Shown here piece by piece: positions 24,675 to 36,027 of a stretch of DNA of 64,000 bases (the stretch's first letter is position 1; each line of letters begins with the position of its first letter). Under the pieces are notes generated by a model. It saw only the letters and a program-made list of their open reading frames with translations. It searched no databases and had not been told where the DNA came from. The translations under genes were made by a program, and so were the position numbers. The stretch spans positions 5,456,001-5,520,000 of the forward strand of contig JAJTUQ010000004.1 in NCBI GenBank assembly GCA_021399445.1. The letters run 5' to 3'. This stretch comes from Xylogone sp. PMI_703. Its lineage: Eukaryota; Ascomycota; Leotiomycetes.

Positions 24675-25451
24675 TGAAGCATGAGTTATTTAAAAGTGTT
24701 AGACGGTGATACCCGATGTAGATAATTTTTAAGTAAAGAAAATGTTATGATTTCTACATGTTTCCTCTTGAATTCCGAAGTGGTCTTTATCTTGCTCGCA
24801 TAGAGCACTGGGAAATTAGAAGGTTGTTGAACCATCACCTAAGGGGATTTTAACCAGAAATTATACAGTAACAATGACTTGTGGAATCCAGGTGCACTCA
24901 AGTAATATTTGTATATAAGAAACCTACTGCCTTCATATGAATATGATTATGCTAAGAGTTTTGAATTCCGTTGCATATCAAGCAAAACTGGGGGATGCAT
25001 TTGCCGCCATAACGGCTATACATATGCAAAGTACTTCGGATCAAATATTTCCCTCAAGGATAACTAATTGGTATTATGGTAACACTAAAATAACGTATTG
25101 ATCTTTGTAATAAGCTGCATGAGTAGATTAAGGTAAGAGTTGAGCTCAATATCCGGTATTCCGACTCGGGACCGAGTAACCGAAGGAACAGGCCAAGTAA
25201 TTATCCAGACTTGATCTGGTGAAGGTAGAGGCAAAATATGACCAACTACTTTTCTGAGGAATATTGCTCATCGCATTTCGGGTTCCGGCTACGTGAAGTA
25301 TTTCCAAAGGTCAATTGCTGCGTAGAACCTTATCTTTCATGCATCGCCTTATTGAAGTGAAATCCTGGGTCTTTCGCTGGGCATTGTTTATCACGCTGGT
25401 AACTAACTACTGACCAAGGAGCTTGATTTGTGTCTTAGCAACGTCCCGTCA
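24675..25451. other. Intergenic, upstream of the Zn2Cys6 factor
   Basis: About 780 bp, A/T-rich, between the Cho2 3' end and the transcription factor start. No protein-like frame, and no ATCWGATAA iron-GATA site was found here, unlike in the siderophore intergenic regions downstream. Confidence 0.5.
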
Positions 25452-27785
25452 ATGTCCGCAGGCAGCCCCAGTAATACCGAGTCTCCGTCCCAGCCACTCA
25501 CACCATCGTATGCGCCCCCATTAACCCGAGGACATTCATGTCTTTCATGCCAGAAACGGAAAGTCAGGTGCAATGGCCAAAGGCCATGTTCCGCATGCAT
25601 TAAGTCAGGAAGAGAATGTGTCTCCAAAGGCCCGACATCCGCACGGGAACGTAAAGCGAGGGCGAATCCAATCTTTAAAGAAGATATACGTTCCCGCTTA
25701 CAGAGATGTGAGGAACTCTTGAAGAAGGCTGGTATCGATGTTGATTCAGAGGTTGGTCAAAGTCCTGTAGCTAGGATAGAGAGATCTCTGGACTCTATTT
25801 CCGCTGGACTTGGAGAGTCGGTCGCAGCCAGTGAAACAGGAAAGTTGATTGTGGAGAAAGGTCATTCGCGGTATATTGAAAAGTATATTGTCACCCATAT
25901 GTTAACCAATTAACTACTAATCGTTGAACAGTAATCTCTGGACAGGGCTAAATGAAGAGGTAAACCTTGATCCGAACTAGCCGTACTGGAAACTCTAATC
26001 ATCGTTCTTTAGCTTCAAGAATCAGACGCCCCAAGTGAGTTGATGGACGATGTTGAGAAGGATCTACGGCAGTTTGAATTCAGCAGCGAAAGCCTTCTCT
26101 TCAATGTCCCATCGGCAAATTCATTATATCCACTCCATCCTGATCCCATTCGAATATTTCGTTTGTGGCAGACTTTCCTGGATAATGTGAATCCATTATC
26201 AAAGCCATTTCATGCACCTACAGTCCAGCAACAAATACTTAAATGGAGCAGTAATTTACGAAATGTGCCGAGAGGTTTTGAGGCCTTGATGTTTTCCATA
26301 TACTTGGCATCTGTCAGGTCTCTTACAGATCTCGAGTGTCAAGATATAATGGGAGAGCCAAGAGATACACTACTAACGAAGTTTGCAAATGGAGCTCAGC
26401 AAGCTCTGGTCAATGCTAGATTCCTTAAATCATATGATATAGTTGTGCTTCAGGCATTTACGTTATTTCTTGTAGGCAATCCACTCTCTACCTTACATCT
26501 ATGAGCCCAAGTGAAGCTAACCCTGATATTGAAGCTTGCCATCCGTTCCCACTGTGACTCTCAGTCCCTCTGGATGCTCACAGGCCTAGCAATACGGAGC
26601 GGTCAGAGAGCTGGCCTACACCGTGAATCAGCCCTTCGGAAACACACTCTTTTCGAAGCAGAGATGAGGCGACGACTATGGTGGCAAATAATTATCCTCG
26701 ACAATCACTCAGCAGCTCTCTCGGGATCCTCAAACATTGCCAAACTGGTATGGGACACGCACCAGCCACTGAACGTAAACGACAGTGACCTAAATCCATC
26801 TATGAAAGACGTTCCTGTAGAGCATAAAGGAGCCACTGAAATGCTGTTCTGCTCCATCCGCTATGAAATGGGCACCTCCATACGCAAGTTCGAGCAGTGG
26901 GGGGAGCAACCAGAGAATGCCCTCACCCTTGCATCCCTAAGAGCAAAAACCATTGATGAGCTAGAAACCATTTTTGAAGATAAGTACCAACGGTACTGCG
27001 ATCCTTCGATACCCTTTCACTTAATATCAACCTACATGGCTCGATCTGCGATATGTGGCATGCGTCTCCGGCTACATCATCCACGACCGCGTCTTGCTCC
27101 TGATAGCAACCCGGAATCTCTTCAACGAGAACGGGAGATGCTTTTGTCCTCGAGCCTGGTTATGCTTGAATACGACAACTTGACTCACTCGACGCCCTCT
27201 CTACGCGGTTATCTCTGGCACGTTAGGGTATTTTTCGCATTCGAGGCCTTCATCTATATTCTCAGCGAATTGAGAGCAAAGAGACTCGAGGGCGAACTGC
27301 GCGAGAGGGCGTGGCAGCAAGTTAGTCTGTCCTACAAACATCATCCCGAGATGCTCTCTGATACAAAGAATGCGCTGTATGTTGCCATTGGGAATCTTGC
27401 CCTGACGGCATGGGAAAAGAGTATGCCTAGTAGCACTTCTTCTGAAAAGTTCAAGGGGTGCTCTTTTGAATGGGTGTCAATTCTAAAGTCTCAACGGGCG
27501 AAGATTGATAATAATAATGGTGGTAGCAGCAGCATTTTAAGTCTTCGAGGACCACCAAAGGAGGGCGCATGGGCGGCTGATAGTAGCCATCCCAGTGACA
27601 CAAGTCATAGTCATACGAATTTGACTGAGGAATTTGATCACGCTGCGTTGGATGCTACTAATATCTCTACTACTGGGATTACGGATACGGATATGGAGTT
27701 TATGGATTGGGAGTACTGGCAGAATCTGATACAAGGTCGGGACTTGGACATGTATTATATGACGGGAGACCAGAACAGTTTTTAG
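25452..27785 (+). CDS. Zn(II)2Cys6 fungal transcription factor
   Basis: Four exons (25452-25882, 25932-25959, 26013-26471, 26535-27785), 722 aa. The second exon is only 28 nt. Junctions read RYIENNLWTGLNEELQESDAPSE and TLFLLAIRSHCDSQSLWMLTG, both standard for the family. Zinc cluster Cys30-Cys33-Cys40-Cys46-Cys49-Cys56 (CX2CX6CX5CX2CX6C), then a basic linker and short coiled region. The fungal-specific middle homology domain (PF04082) spans about 190-480 with the usual LFEAEMRRRLWWQI block. The C-terminus is Ser/Thr/acidic and may be an activation region. It is a nuclear DNA-binding regulator with unknown targets. Its 3' end faces the SidA gene across 370 bp; being next to the siderophore locus makes a local role possible, but iron control in fungi usually runs through GATA and HapX factors. 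Confidence 0.92.
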
Positions 27786-28159
27786 GATAGCTTGAAATTT
27801 AATGAAATATTTTATGGATGCCACAATGTTCAGCCGCAAGATTCTATTGACCTCTTAGCCATGAGCTTGTTATGTTGGATAGTGGAGTTTTATAGTTTCT
27901 ATTTATCTATATGAATCTCCATTAAGGAGATCTGTCTACGTTTGTAACGCTCCTCCCGGTGAAAATAGCTCCGATTATTCGTAGCAAGTAACGCATGGCG
28001 TCTAGGGGTTCAAAGCCCCTGAGAAGAAAACTGCAATGATGCCGACAAGACAAGACAGTTAAGCAAATGGGTCATCATGGTATAATGCAAAAGGTGATAC
28101 TGCTTAGGAAATCTCGCTCATTCCGTTGCATTTTACTGGCGTCCAGTCGTCCTATATCT
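27786..28159. other. Convergent intergenic region, with a 5-bp-stem hairpin
   Basis: This separates the 3' ends of the Zn2Cys6 factor and the SidA gene. A perfect small hairpin (5-bp stem, 7-nt loop TTCAAAG) lies at 28004-28020 and looks like a tRNA T-arm. No matching acceptor stem or A box is found, so it is more likely a chance or 3'-end structure. Confidence 0.35.
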
Positions 28160-29876
28160 TTAGAAAAAGATGCTCTGCACCATTTCGCCGCCCCTAATTG
28201 CTAAAATCGATAATAAGGAATCGCTCAGCTATTAGTCATTAGCTTCTGGTTGAATCAAGATGATCAAGAGTTGTGTTGAGCCATACCCCATGTGTAGCTT
28301 CGTTGCACCCTTGAAGCCAAACTCCGGCTTTCTCATGCACTTTGTGCTCATCATACAAAACTCTATAGTTCCTTGATACGGGATATGGCCTCTCGCTCTT
28401 TGAATTAGAGGGTAGAAGATCCTTAGTTTCTTTTAGGAGGTCCTCGTATGCGTTTCTGAGATATCCTGTGCCGCTGAAAATGTAATTCGCTGTTATTTCT
28501 TCATTGTATGAATTCTGGTCCCTGCTGGTGCCTGACAATTTCAAGAGTACATTTGACCGATCTCCTTTTACTATCTCGTGAGCAGAGTCTATATTCCTGC
28601 TGGTGAGAATTCGGCAGCGCCAATTTTGCTCGTCGGGGTCCTCTAAGCGCTGGATATACATTTTCTCGTATAGATGCTCCAGCAAATCAATACGGACCAC
28701 ACTGTAATTGGTTGCCTTGTCCTCTCGAAGAGCCACGGCTCGCTCGGCAGGGCTGCACTCGTAAATTCCATCGACTCGGTCAGGGTCGAATATTTCATTG
28801 ACGCTGAGCAGAGATGATGACGTCAGTGACGCCACTTTGTGAGACCTTGGGAAAAGCACGTGATAAAGGGGGTGAAAGGATTAAACTTACAAGGGACTAT
28901 CATCACTCGGCCTTAAGTTCGATGCCTTGACAATGAGAGTGACTTTTGATTGAGGGAAGCGGTCCCAGAGGTCGTTGAATATCTCTGCTGCACTCTGACC
29001 GCCACCAATAACTACAAACTCTGGCAACTCCTGTGAAGTGCGGCTTGCCTTTTGAATCTGTTTGATCTCATTCATATACCTACTGGAATGATAGACGTGC
29101 TTGATGCCTTGCACGACACTAGGCATATTAGGTCGGCCACCAGCCGCAACCACGACGTTTTTTGCCTTCCTTGTGATAACATTCCCAGTCGTGTTTTTGG
29201 TCGTGACTAGGAAATTCACAACCTTCCCGTCTAGGTCTCTATCACCGTTCGTGACACTAATCACTTCATTATTGTATCGAACACAGCCTTGACGCTCAAA
29301 AAAAGACGCACACCAACGAAGATAGTCCTCAAATTCCACTCTTGAAGGCGTGAAGGTGCTAAGGTTGATGAATTTGTTTAAGCGGCCCACTGTCTTTAGG
29401 TAATTGAGGAACGTGAACCTCGAAGTTGGGTCACGAGGAGTCGCCAGGTCTTTTAGGAAAGAAATTTGCATTTTAGCTCCTGGAATCTGCATTCCTGCAT
29501 GCCACGAGAATTGGGGGTTTTTCTCTAGGAAGAGAACTTTGGGCGTCCTGGATAGAGAGATACGATTGGAGGGATTCTTTAGGGCGTCATGGAGGGCGAT
29601 TCCAATGGCAATGTTTGCAGGACCAAACCCCACGCAAAGAAGATCAACCTCATCGTCCTGCGAAACTAGCGGGAATACAGAGGAACTGGAGCTTCCCGCA
29701 CTAGATACAGGCGTTGATGGAGTTGGGCTTCCATTGCTTGACGCCGTCTCAGTTGTAGATACAGCCAATGGAGTGGAATGCCCGTTGACTTGTGATCTAC
29801 CCCCACTCTGGAAGTACCCGTTGGTGGGCGAGTCTGTAACAGCCTCAGCTGGAGAACTGATGGCAGATGGCGGCAT
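28160..29876 (-). CDS. sidA: L-ornithine N5-monooxygenase (siderophore biosynthesis)
   Basis: Three exons: 28891-29876, 28287-28803 and 28160-28228 (introns of 87 and 58 nt), 523 aa. A Ser-rich N-terminal extension (about 70 residues) precedes the FAD site (VDLLCVGFGPANIAIG, 77-92). The NADPH site VVIGGGQSAAEIF is at 288-300, and the first junction reads SDDSPFVNEIFDPDRVDG. The third exon restores the conserved C-terminal block ATHGLSDSLLSILAIRGG; reading into the second intron instead gives a stop after 14 unrelated residues. The enzyme hydroxylates ornithine on N5 with NADPH and O2, the committed step for hydroxamate siderophores (SidA/Sib2/Sid1 family). Four ATCWGATAA sites lie 1.3-1.6 kb upstream. 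It clusters with an ABC transporter and a ferrichrome-type NRPS. Confidence 0.96.
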
Positions 29877-31221
29877 TTTCAGTGCCCAATCTCCGAGACA
29901 AGCAGAGTTGCAATTGGAATCTCGATAACCGAACAGAACAGACCTCCAGATCTTGCAGGAAATCCAGAGATGCCGTTCAGACGGGCGTCACGGATCAGCC
30001 GCCTAGAGAGGAGGGTATGATCGTGAAGAGACGTCGAGTAGGAGAATTGGGCAGCGGGTTTAACTCGGTGGTGAGGCCTTGTCACACCTTTCGGAAGCGA
30101 ACTGCAAAGTGGTGGATAAGCTCGCCATTCCAGACAACGAAGATGGGAGAACTGCAAAATGAAACACCGCAACAAAAAAGTTAAAGAGACGAACATACTT
30201 GAGATAAACTGACAGTTGCTCGAAGTGTTTGATTAAAGCAAGGATAGTGAATAAACACACTACTTATAACTCGATTGGAGCTCCGAATCCAAGTAGACGG
30301 AATTGTCTCCAGGGATATATCTCCTAGGTTTGAGGGTATCTATCTCCTTCACTTGGGGCGATGGCGTGTGGACGGTCCACGCTGTTGGGCGTCTATAGTA
30401 AGCCGCTGCAGGATTGGGGTTGAGAACTGGTTTCACTTGGAAGAAAGGATTGCATGTGACCCCTTTGGACCCTCTACTACACAGCACCAGCAAAGGAAGA
30501 GCAGCTTAAGATGGAGGGACTATGCGAACTTATTTGTTAAATATAAAACAAATAAGTGCCGAAGAAAAGGCTGGGGACAAAGCGAAGAGAGCAAAGCACA
30601 AGAGAGCTACGGTCTATGGCTCCAGGCCCCTGGTTCGATGCTTCCATGCTTCCACAAAGAAAGCCGCCTGGCTGTGCCGTGAGTTTCCTTAGCCGTGGCA
30701 TGAGTTCTACCGGCGGCGGAGGGGGCAAGGGATTGGATGTTCGCTCATCGTAAGTTGTGCAAACCAGTGACGCAAGGGGACCCCGCCGTGTCCCTGCCGC
30801 AGAAAAACTACGCTGGGCGATTCCATCTCCGGGCGCGACTCGAGCTCTGGCACTTCTGGGTCGTTCTTGGGCTGCATTACACTAGCAGTCCCGCGCCGAC
30901 AAAGACGAGAGGCGTCGAGGGAAAGTCTTCTTTTCTCTGAGGTTGTTTTTTCCACCACAACCATTGCCGGTACGCGCCCCTTCATGACACAGGTACAAGC
31001 ACATAGGCAGGACGGTTCCCGTGGTCTCTGTCCCACATTATTGCGACCCTGCTACTTCCACACCTTCCTTGAACTACAACAACCCCCTCCAAGATACTAC
31101 GTCTTCTTCTGGGCAACATTACCCGTCATTATTTCCACCGGCCAGCATACCTGTAACAACTGGAATGGGTCTGGAATGGATCCCAGGCCGACCTTCCCAA
31201 AACCCACTCTGCCAAGCCAAA

Positions 31222-31230
31222 TTATCTGAT
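31222..31230 (-). promoter_or_regulatory. ATCWGATAA iron-GATA site (single)
   Basis: The + strand reads TTATCTGAT, the reverse complement of ATCAGATAA. ATCWGATAA is the site reported for fungal iron-responsive GATA repressors (SreA/Urbs1/SRE/Sre1). It lies about 1.35 kb upstream of the SidA start codon and 200 bp from the triple site. Confidence 0.6.
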
Positions 31231-31421
31231 CCTTTCTCCACGTCCGACTTCGGGCTGGGGCGAGACAAGCCAGGTGCAGGAACAGCAACTGGACAAAACG
31301 TGCTGCTGGAGTTGGCTATTTGGTCCTTTCAGAAGTGACATCGGGCGTCCCTGCACGGACTAAGGCCCCTGCTTGGGTCTTGTGGGTACGCAATTGACAG
31401 GGGAAATGAGGGCCTGACGTT

Positions 31422-31448
31422 TTATCTGATTATCTGATGATCAGATAA
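31422..31448. promoter_or_regulatory. Triple ATCWGATAA iron-GATA cluster with palindrome
   Basis: Three exact sites in 27 bp: TTATCTGAT at 31422-31430 and at 31430-31438 (sharing one base), then ATCAGATAA at 31440-31448. The last two form a 19-bp perfect palindrome, TTATCTGATGATCAGATAA, centred on G31439. Such spacing would suit cooperative binding of a two-finger GATA repressor that blocks SidA transcription when iron is sufficient. The motif match is seen directly; factor identity and function are inferred. Confidence 0.75.
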
Positions 31449-31978
31449 TTTACCGCCGCGGCCTACCCACTTTATCCTCGCCGAGTCATACGGTTTTCTT
31501 AGCTCTGGCGCATCCCTGGACACTCGGAGATGCGTTAATTTTTTTCTAAGCTCGAGTCTATTGATTGCATGCATGCGTGAATACTTAGTAGCTACACAAG
31601 CTAGAGTATGGGCTTCAAGAAAGGAGAATGTCGGCTTGTCAGGGACTTTTCACCGCATATGCACCGTGGCTTCTGGTTATGTCCGTGACTCGGAGTTGCT
31701 CTTATCCATATGACACTGCAGCAATGAACGCCATAACTTTCGATGAGTCGATTTATGCGCCCTTTCTATGTGGTAGTTTATTGAATGCGCGAGATCTACG
31801 ACCGGTCTATTCTAGACAGAAAAAATTAATGCTTTTTTATGGTGGTAATAACCCTTTTCAAAAATGGAGCCGCCGCTGGAAACTGCCTCTTGCATCCAAG
31901 TTTCAAGATGTGCCACTCTCTGACTCTCAGTTCTATACCGAAGGGATATTTTGTTCTCTTCTTATGGATCTCATTTTA

Positions 31979-34900
31979 TCACAACCCCTGTGCTTTTACC
32001 ATCTGCTCATAGATGCCTCCTTGATTCATGAGGTCAGCGTGTCTTCCTTCTTCCACTATTCTGCCTTTATCAAACACCAAGATTCGATCTGCATTCTGCA
32101 CACTCGTGAGGCGATGGGCTACCATGATGGTCGTGCGTTTTCGTGAAGCTGCACTTATGGCAGCTTGTATTTGCGCTTCAGACTGGGAGTCTGGAGTAAT
32201 ATCCGATCAGTGATCAACATCAACGTGTAAGCATATGATATTGGATGATGCTTACCAAGGGCAGAGGTTGCCTCATCAAGAAGCAGGATTTCGGGGTCAC
32301 GAATGTACGCTCTTGCAATTGCGACACGTTGCTTCTGACCACCTGATAACTGGGATCCATTTATCCCACACAGTCTTGAGATATTTTAGACTTGTTGCGA
32401 GTTTTGATGGGAGTATGTAACTTACGTTTCATAACCATCTGGTAGACTACTGATGAATTGGTGAATACCGACAGCAGTGCATGCCTCTTCAACCTGCTCG
32501 TTCGTCACTGTTGCGCTGGCTCCCAAGCCAACATTAAAAGATACGCTTCCGGAGAACAAACTTGGATCTTGTGGCACCAAACTCAATCTCGCTCGGTGCT
32601 GTGAGACTGGTATCGTTCTAATGTCTACTCCATCTAATAAGATAGATCCTTCGGTTGGGTCATAAAACCTTTCAAGAAGTGATATTATCGATGACTTGCC
32701 AGCCCCTGACCGACCAACCAAGGCGACCGTCTCTCCGCTTTTAACCGTGAAGCTAACATTACTAAGAGCTGGAACGTCAGGGCGTGATTGATAAGTGAGA
32801 CTGACGTTCTGAAATGTAATGACTCCGTGATGAAGAGCTTCGGACTTCGCTATAGAAGCACTTTGATCGGGCTCTGTTGCGTGTGTAAGATCAATGGTGG
32901 GCTTTTGGCCATGTAGATTAAACACCCGAGAAGCAGCACCCATGGCACGTCCAATATCCGGAGCGAGACTGAATATTTGCCCAGCTGCTTGTGCAGAGAA
33001 AAGAATAGCTGGAAGAACGATGAAGAACTGTAGTGTGGAATATTCCCCTGATCGCACCTGTTTGGAGCCCCACCAATATGCCAATGAATAGACAAAATAC
33101 CTAACAAAAAGAGTCGAGTTAGTGGAAGTAGTTTGATTAATTAGCAGGTCCACTTACGTTATTGCCAGAGCAAATGCGAGGAGGAAGTTGGCTGAGAGTA
33201 TATGCCTCAGATTTTGCTCTCTATACTTCTCCACCGCATTGCTGAATCTTTTTGACATTTTGGATTCCACTCCTAGTGCGGCAACTGTCCGTATTGCAGT
33301 ACACGCTTCGTTGGCAAGAGATGCTGCTTCAACATAGGCCAGCTGATTCTTCTCTTCGAGTTTAGCCAGGACTCGAAGTCGTAGGAAACCGGCCATAATG
33401 ACAATTGGTGCTGTGGCAAAGAGCACTATTGCAATTTTCCAGGCTACGATATGTGCGAGCACTGCTCCACCAACAATAGATACTACAGCAGACACTGTGG
33501 TTCCAAGCATTACCCCAGAAAAGCCGCCCAGATGGCCAGAATCTAGGTTGCTTATTGATACTAGCGATGATGTAGAGTGGCCAGGTTGAAGGAACCAATC
33601 CATATCCTGCCTCAGAATTGTGCGTAAGGAGATATCCCTTGTCCTCATGATGACTTCTTCTGAGAGAAAACCAAAACATGTTCCTGACATCGTATAACCG
33701 AGCAATGCAACTAGTCCAATGACAAAAAACATGAGACAGAAGAAATTGACTTGATTTACTTTTACTAATTGCTCAGTTGAGTTGAGCAACTGGATGAGAT
33801 GCCCAAAAATAACTGATTCTCCGATAATCATACCACCGGTTATGATTGAACCAAGGAAGGCGACAAGTGCGAAGAACAAACCAAATTTTGCAATGCTCAG
33901 ACATCTTCCGAGAATTTTAAATGAGTTCAAAGCTGCTGGTTCTTTTCTCTGGTCATTGGAAGAAGTTAAATCGAGACTTTCAACTTTCACGTCTGGCAAG
34001 TCATCACGAACGAATATATCTTCAACTTCATATGCACTTCGTTTATTCTTAACATCAAGCCTCTGGGCCTCAATTAGCTTTCGATAGGCGCCATTTTCGA
34101 TGGACATGAGGGTATCATGGCTGCCTTTTTCCATGATACGACCTTTTCCCATAACAATGATATTGTCCGCATCTTTAACTGAGGATAGTCGATGTGCGAT
34201 GATCACAGTTGTCAAGTTTTTAGATGACCTTGCTTTGGCAAGAGATGCGATAACCGAAGCCTCACTAATGGTGTCAAGTGCACTGGTTGCCTCGTCCAAT
34301 ATCATAAGTGGTGAGTTCCAAACCAGAGCTCGTGCGAGACAGATTCGTTGTTTCTGCCCCCCTGAGAGCTTAGTGCCGGATGGCTCACCCAGCCAGGTAT
34401 CTAGACCGTGTGGCAGCGACGATATAAATGTCCATGCATCTGCGAGTTTTGCAGCTTTAATACATAATGTTCTCATTTCTTCCTCGCCTATTGAAGGCCC
34501 TCTGTATCCATATCGAATATTTGTATATATGCTCCCAGAGAATATAGCAGGATCTTGATCCACAAGTGTGATTTGACGCCTTAGACTGCGTAAGTTATAA
34601 TCTGCTATTTTATGCCCGTCTATCGTCAAGTCACCCGAAGAAGGATCATAGAGTCTGAAGAGAAGAGTTGCAATGGTTGATTTGCCACTTCCAGAAGCAC
34701 CAACTATCCCGACTGTAGTTCCAGTTTTTATTGATAGGCTTATTGAGTTCAACACTGTTTCTAGTGGTCGTGCTGGATATGTGAAATTGACTTCCCTGAA
34801 GTTTATTTCTCTACCAGATTCAAAATTGGCCTCAGTGGCTTGGAGACCATCTTTCGAGTTTACATCAATTGGAACAATTGGATGATATATGACGTCAAAT

Positions 34901-36027
34901 ATTCTTCTTCCAGCAGAAGCTGCCAAAGCAAAAGTTTGAATAAATGGCCCTGCTTGCCCAATGACGAATGACGCGTCTAGAATTAAGAAGACAATTGCAT
35001 AGATAGTACCAGCTCCTCCCTTGACGTTGGGATCGGCTCTCAGGATACGAGACCCTTCCCAGAAAGCTAATGCATTTGCTGCGTATCTAGTTGTCATTAG
35101 TACCTTATTCTCTAATGTATCATCGCAGGACACTTACGCAATGAAATAAACGGTGCCTAGAAGTAATGCGGCAGCTAAAGCTTTTTTTGTTCCTGCCTTC
35201 TTCGCTGCACTAAGATGCTTCATGTGATCAGATGTCAGGGAGTCAAAGGCGTTGAATGCCTGTACAACATGCACAGCTTTGATTGCTCCTTCAGCTACTG
35301 ACATTGCATTACTAGTCAGTGCTGTTGCTTCCTTTGAGTACCGATTCAGAAGACTCGTCCCAGTGCAAACTGCCAAGGCCATGGATGAGATGACAGCAAC
35401 AAAGAGGATGCCTGTAAGGCGTGCATTAAGCGTAAAACCGACAATAAAAGCAACAACAAAGTAGCTCACGGATTGGATAAATATTCCTACTTTTTCAGCA
35501 GTCCCTGATTGAACTGCTTGGGCATCGGCAGTAAGCCGGTTTGTGATCTTTGAGTGTTAGTGGTCGCGTACACTGGATCGGGTTGATCTTACATCGGGAC
35601 ATTGCGTTTCGTAGAAAGTCAAGTCTAATGAGAGGGCACGTTCAACCATTCGAGTACGAAGGCGACGTGATATACGTGCACCAACAATGCTCCAGCTCAG
35701 TGCCCATCCCCAGGTCACAACGAAATATGCAATGGCTACAGTTGATTAGAATGACTTATTTGAAATAAAATCAAAGTGTAGCTTACCAACAGAAAGAAGC
35801 TGATAAATTCTCTTTTCGACATCATCTTCTGACAGTGGGAAGCCGTCAATGATTCTTGCAAATATAACACCAATTATTGGGAGAGGAGCTCCTGCTGCAG
35901 TAGCGAGTAGAATCCCTGAGAGCAGGATCAACCGTGACTGGGCGTCTTCTAGTGATCTAAAGAGCGCCACATATGAAGATGGCTTTGTGACGTTGGACTC
36001 CCTCCTAAACCAGGTAAGTTTCAACAT
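31979..36027 (-). CDS. Full-size ABC-B transporter, siderophore-cluster type
   Basis: Seven exons joined by eye (35787-36027, 35593-35735, 35138-35547, 33158-35086, 32426-33100, 32256-32374, 31979-32190; introns 45-65 nt), 1242 aa. Layout TMD1-NBD1-TMD2-NBD2. NBD1: Walker [10 protein letters not shown] (about 397), signature LSGGQKQR (about 507), Walker [16 protein letters not shown]2: Walker [10 protein letters not shown] (about 1038), signature LSGGQKQR, Walker [13 protein letters not shown], then [15 protein letters not shown]. All ATPase motifs are canonical in both halves, so both sites should hydrolyse ATP. The length and arrangement match multidrug-resistance/a-factor-exporter-like ABCB proteins. 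Next to sidA and a siderophore NRPS, it probably exports or compartmentalises a siderophore, precursor or breakdown product (inference). It is divergent from the NRPS gene, with an iron-GATA site between them. Confidence 0.94.

Larger units (their letters stand above)
29877..31978. promoter_or_regulatory. Long upstream region of the SidA gene
   Basis: About 2.1 kb between the SidA start and the 3' end of the ABC transporter, both on minus. Several frames of 100-135 codons occur (30275-30682, 30867-31229) but are arginine/proline-rich mixtures without domain or splice support, so I do not call them genes. The key content is four iron-GATA words (see separate entries at 31222-31230 and 31422-31448). 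The distance suggests a long leader, a far-upstream transcription start, or an undetected non-coding transcript. Confidence 0.5.

Noticed and set aside
28004..28020. tRNA T-arm-like hairpin (AGGGG, loop TTCAAAG, CCCCT)
   Set aside because: No A box, D-arm or acceptor stem can be found in the 75 bases before it, and the bases after it do not pair with a 5' stem.
30275..31338. Several 100-135-codon frames upstream of the SidA gene
   Set aside because: They overlap in different frames and both strands, are low in information and have no recognisable domain; best seen as regulatory or leader DNA.
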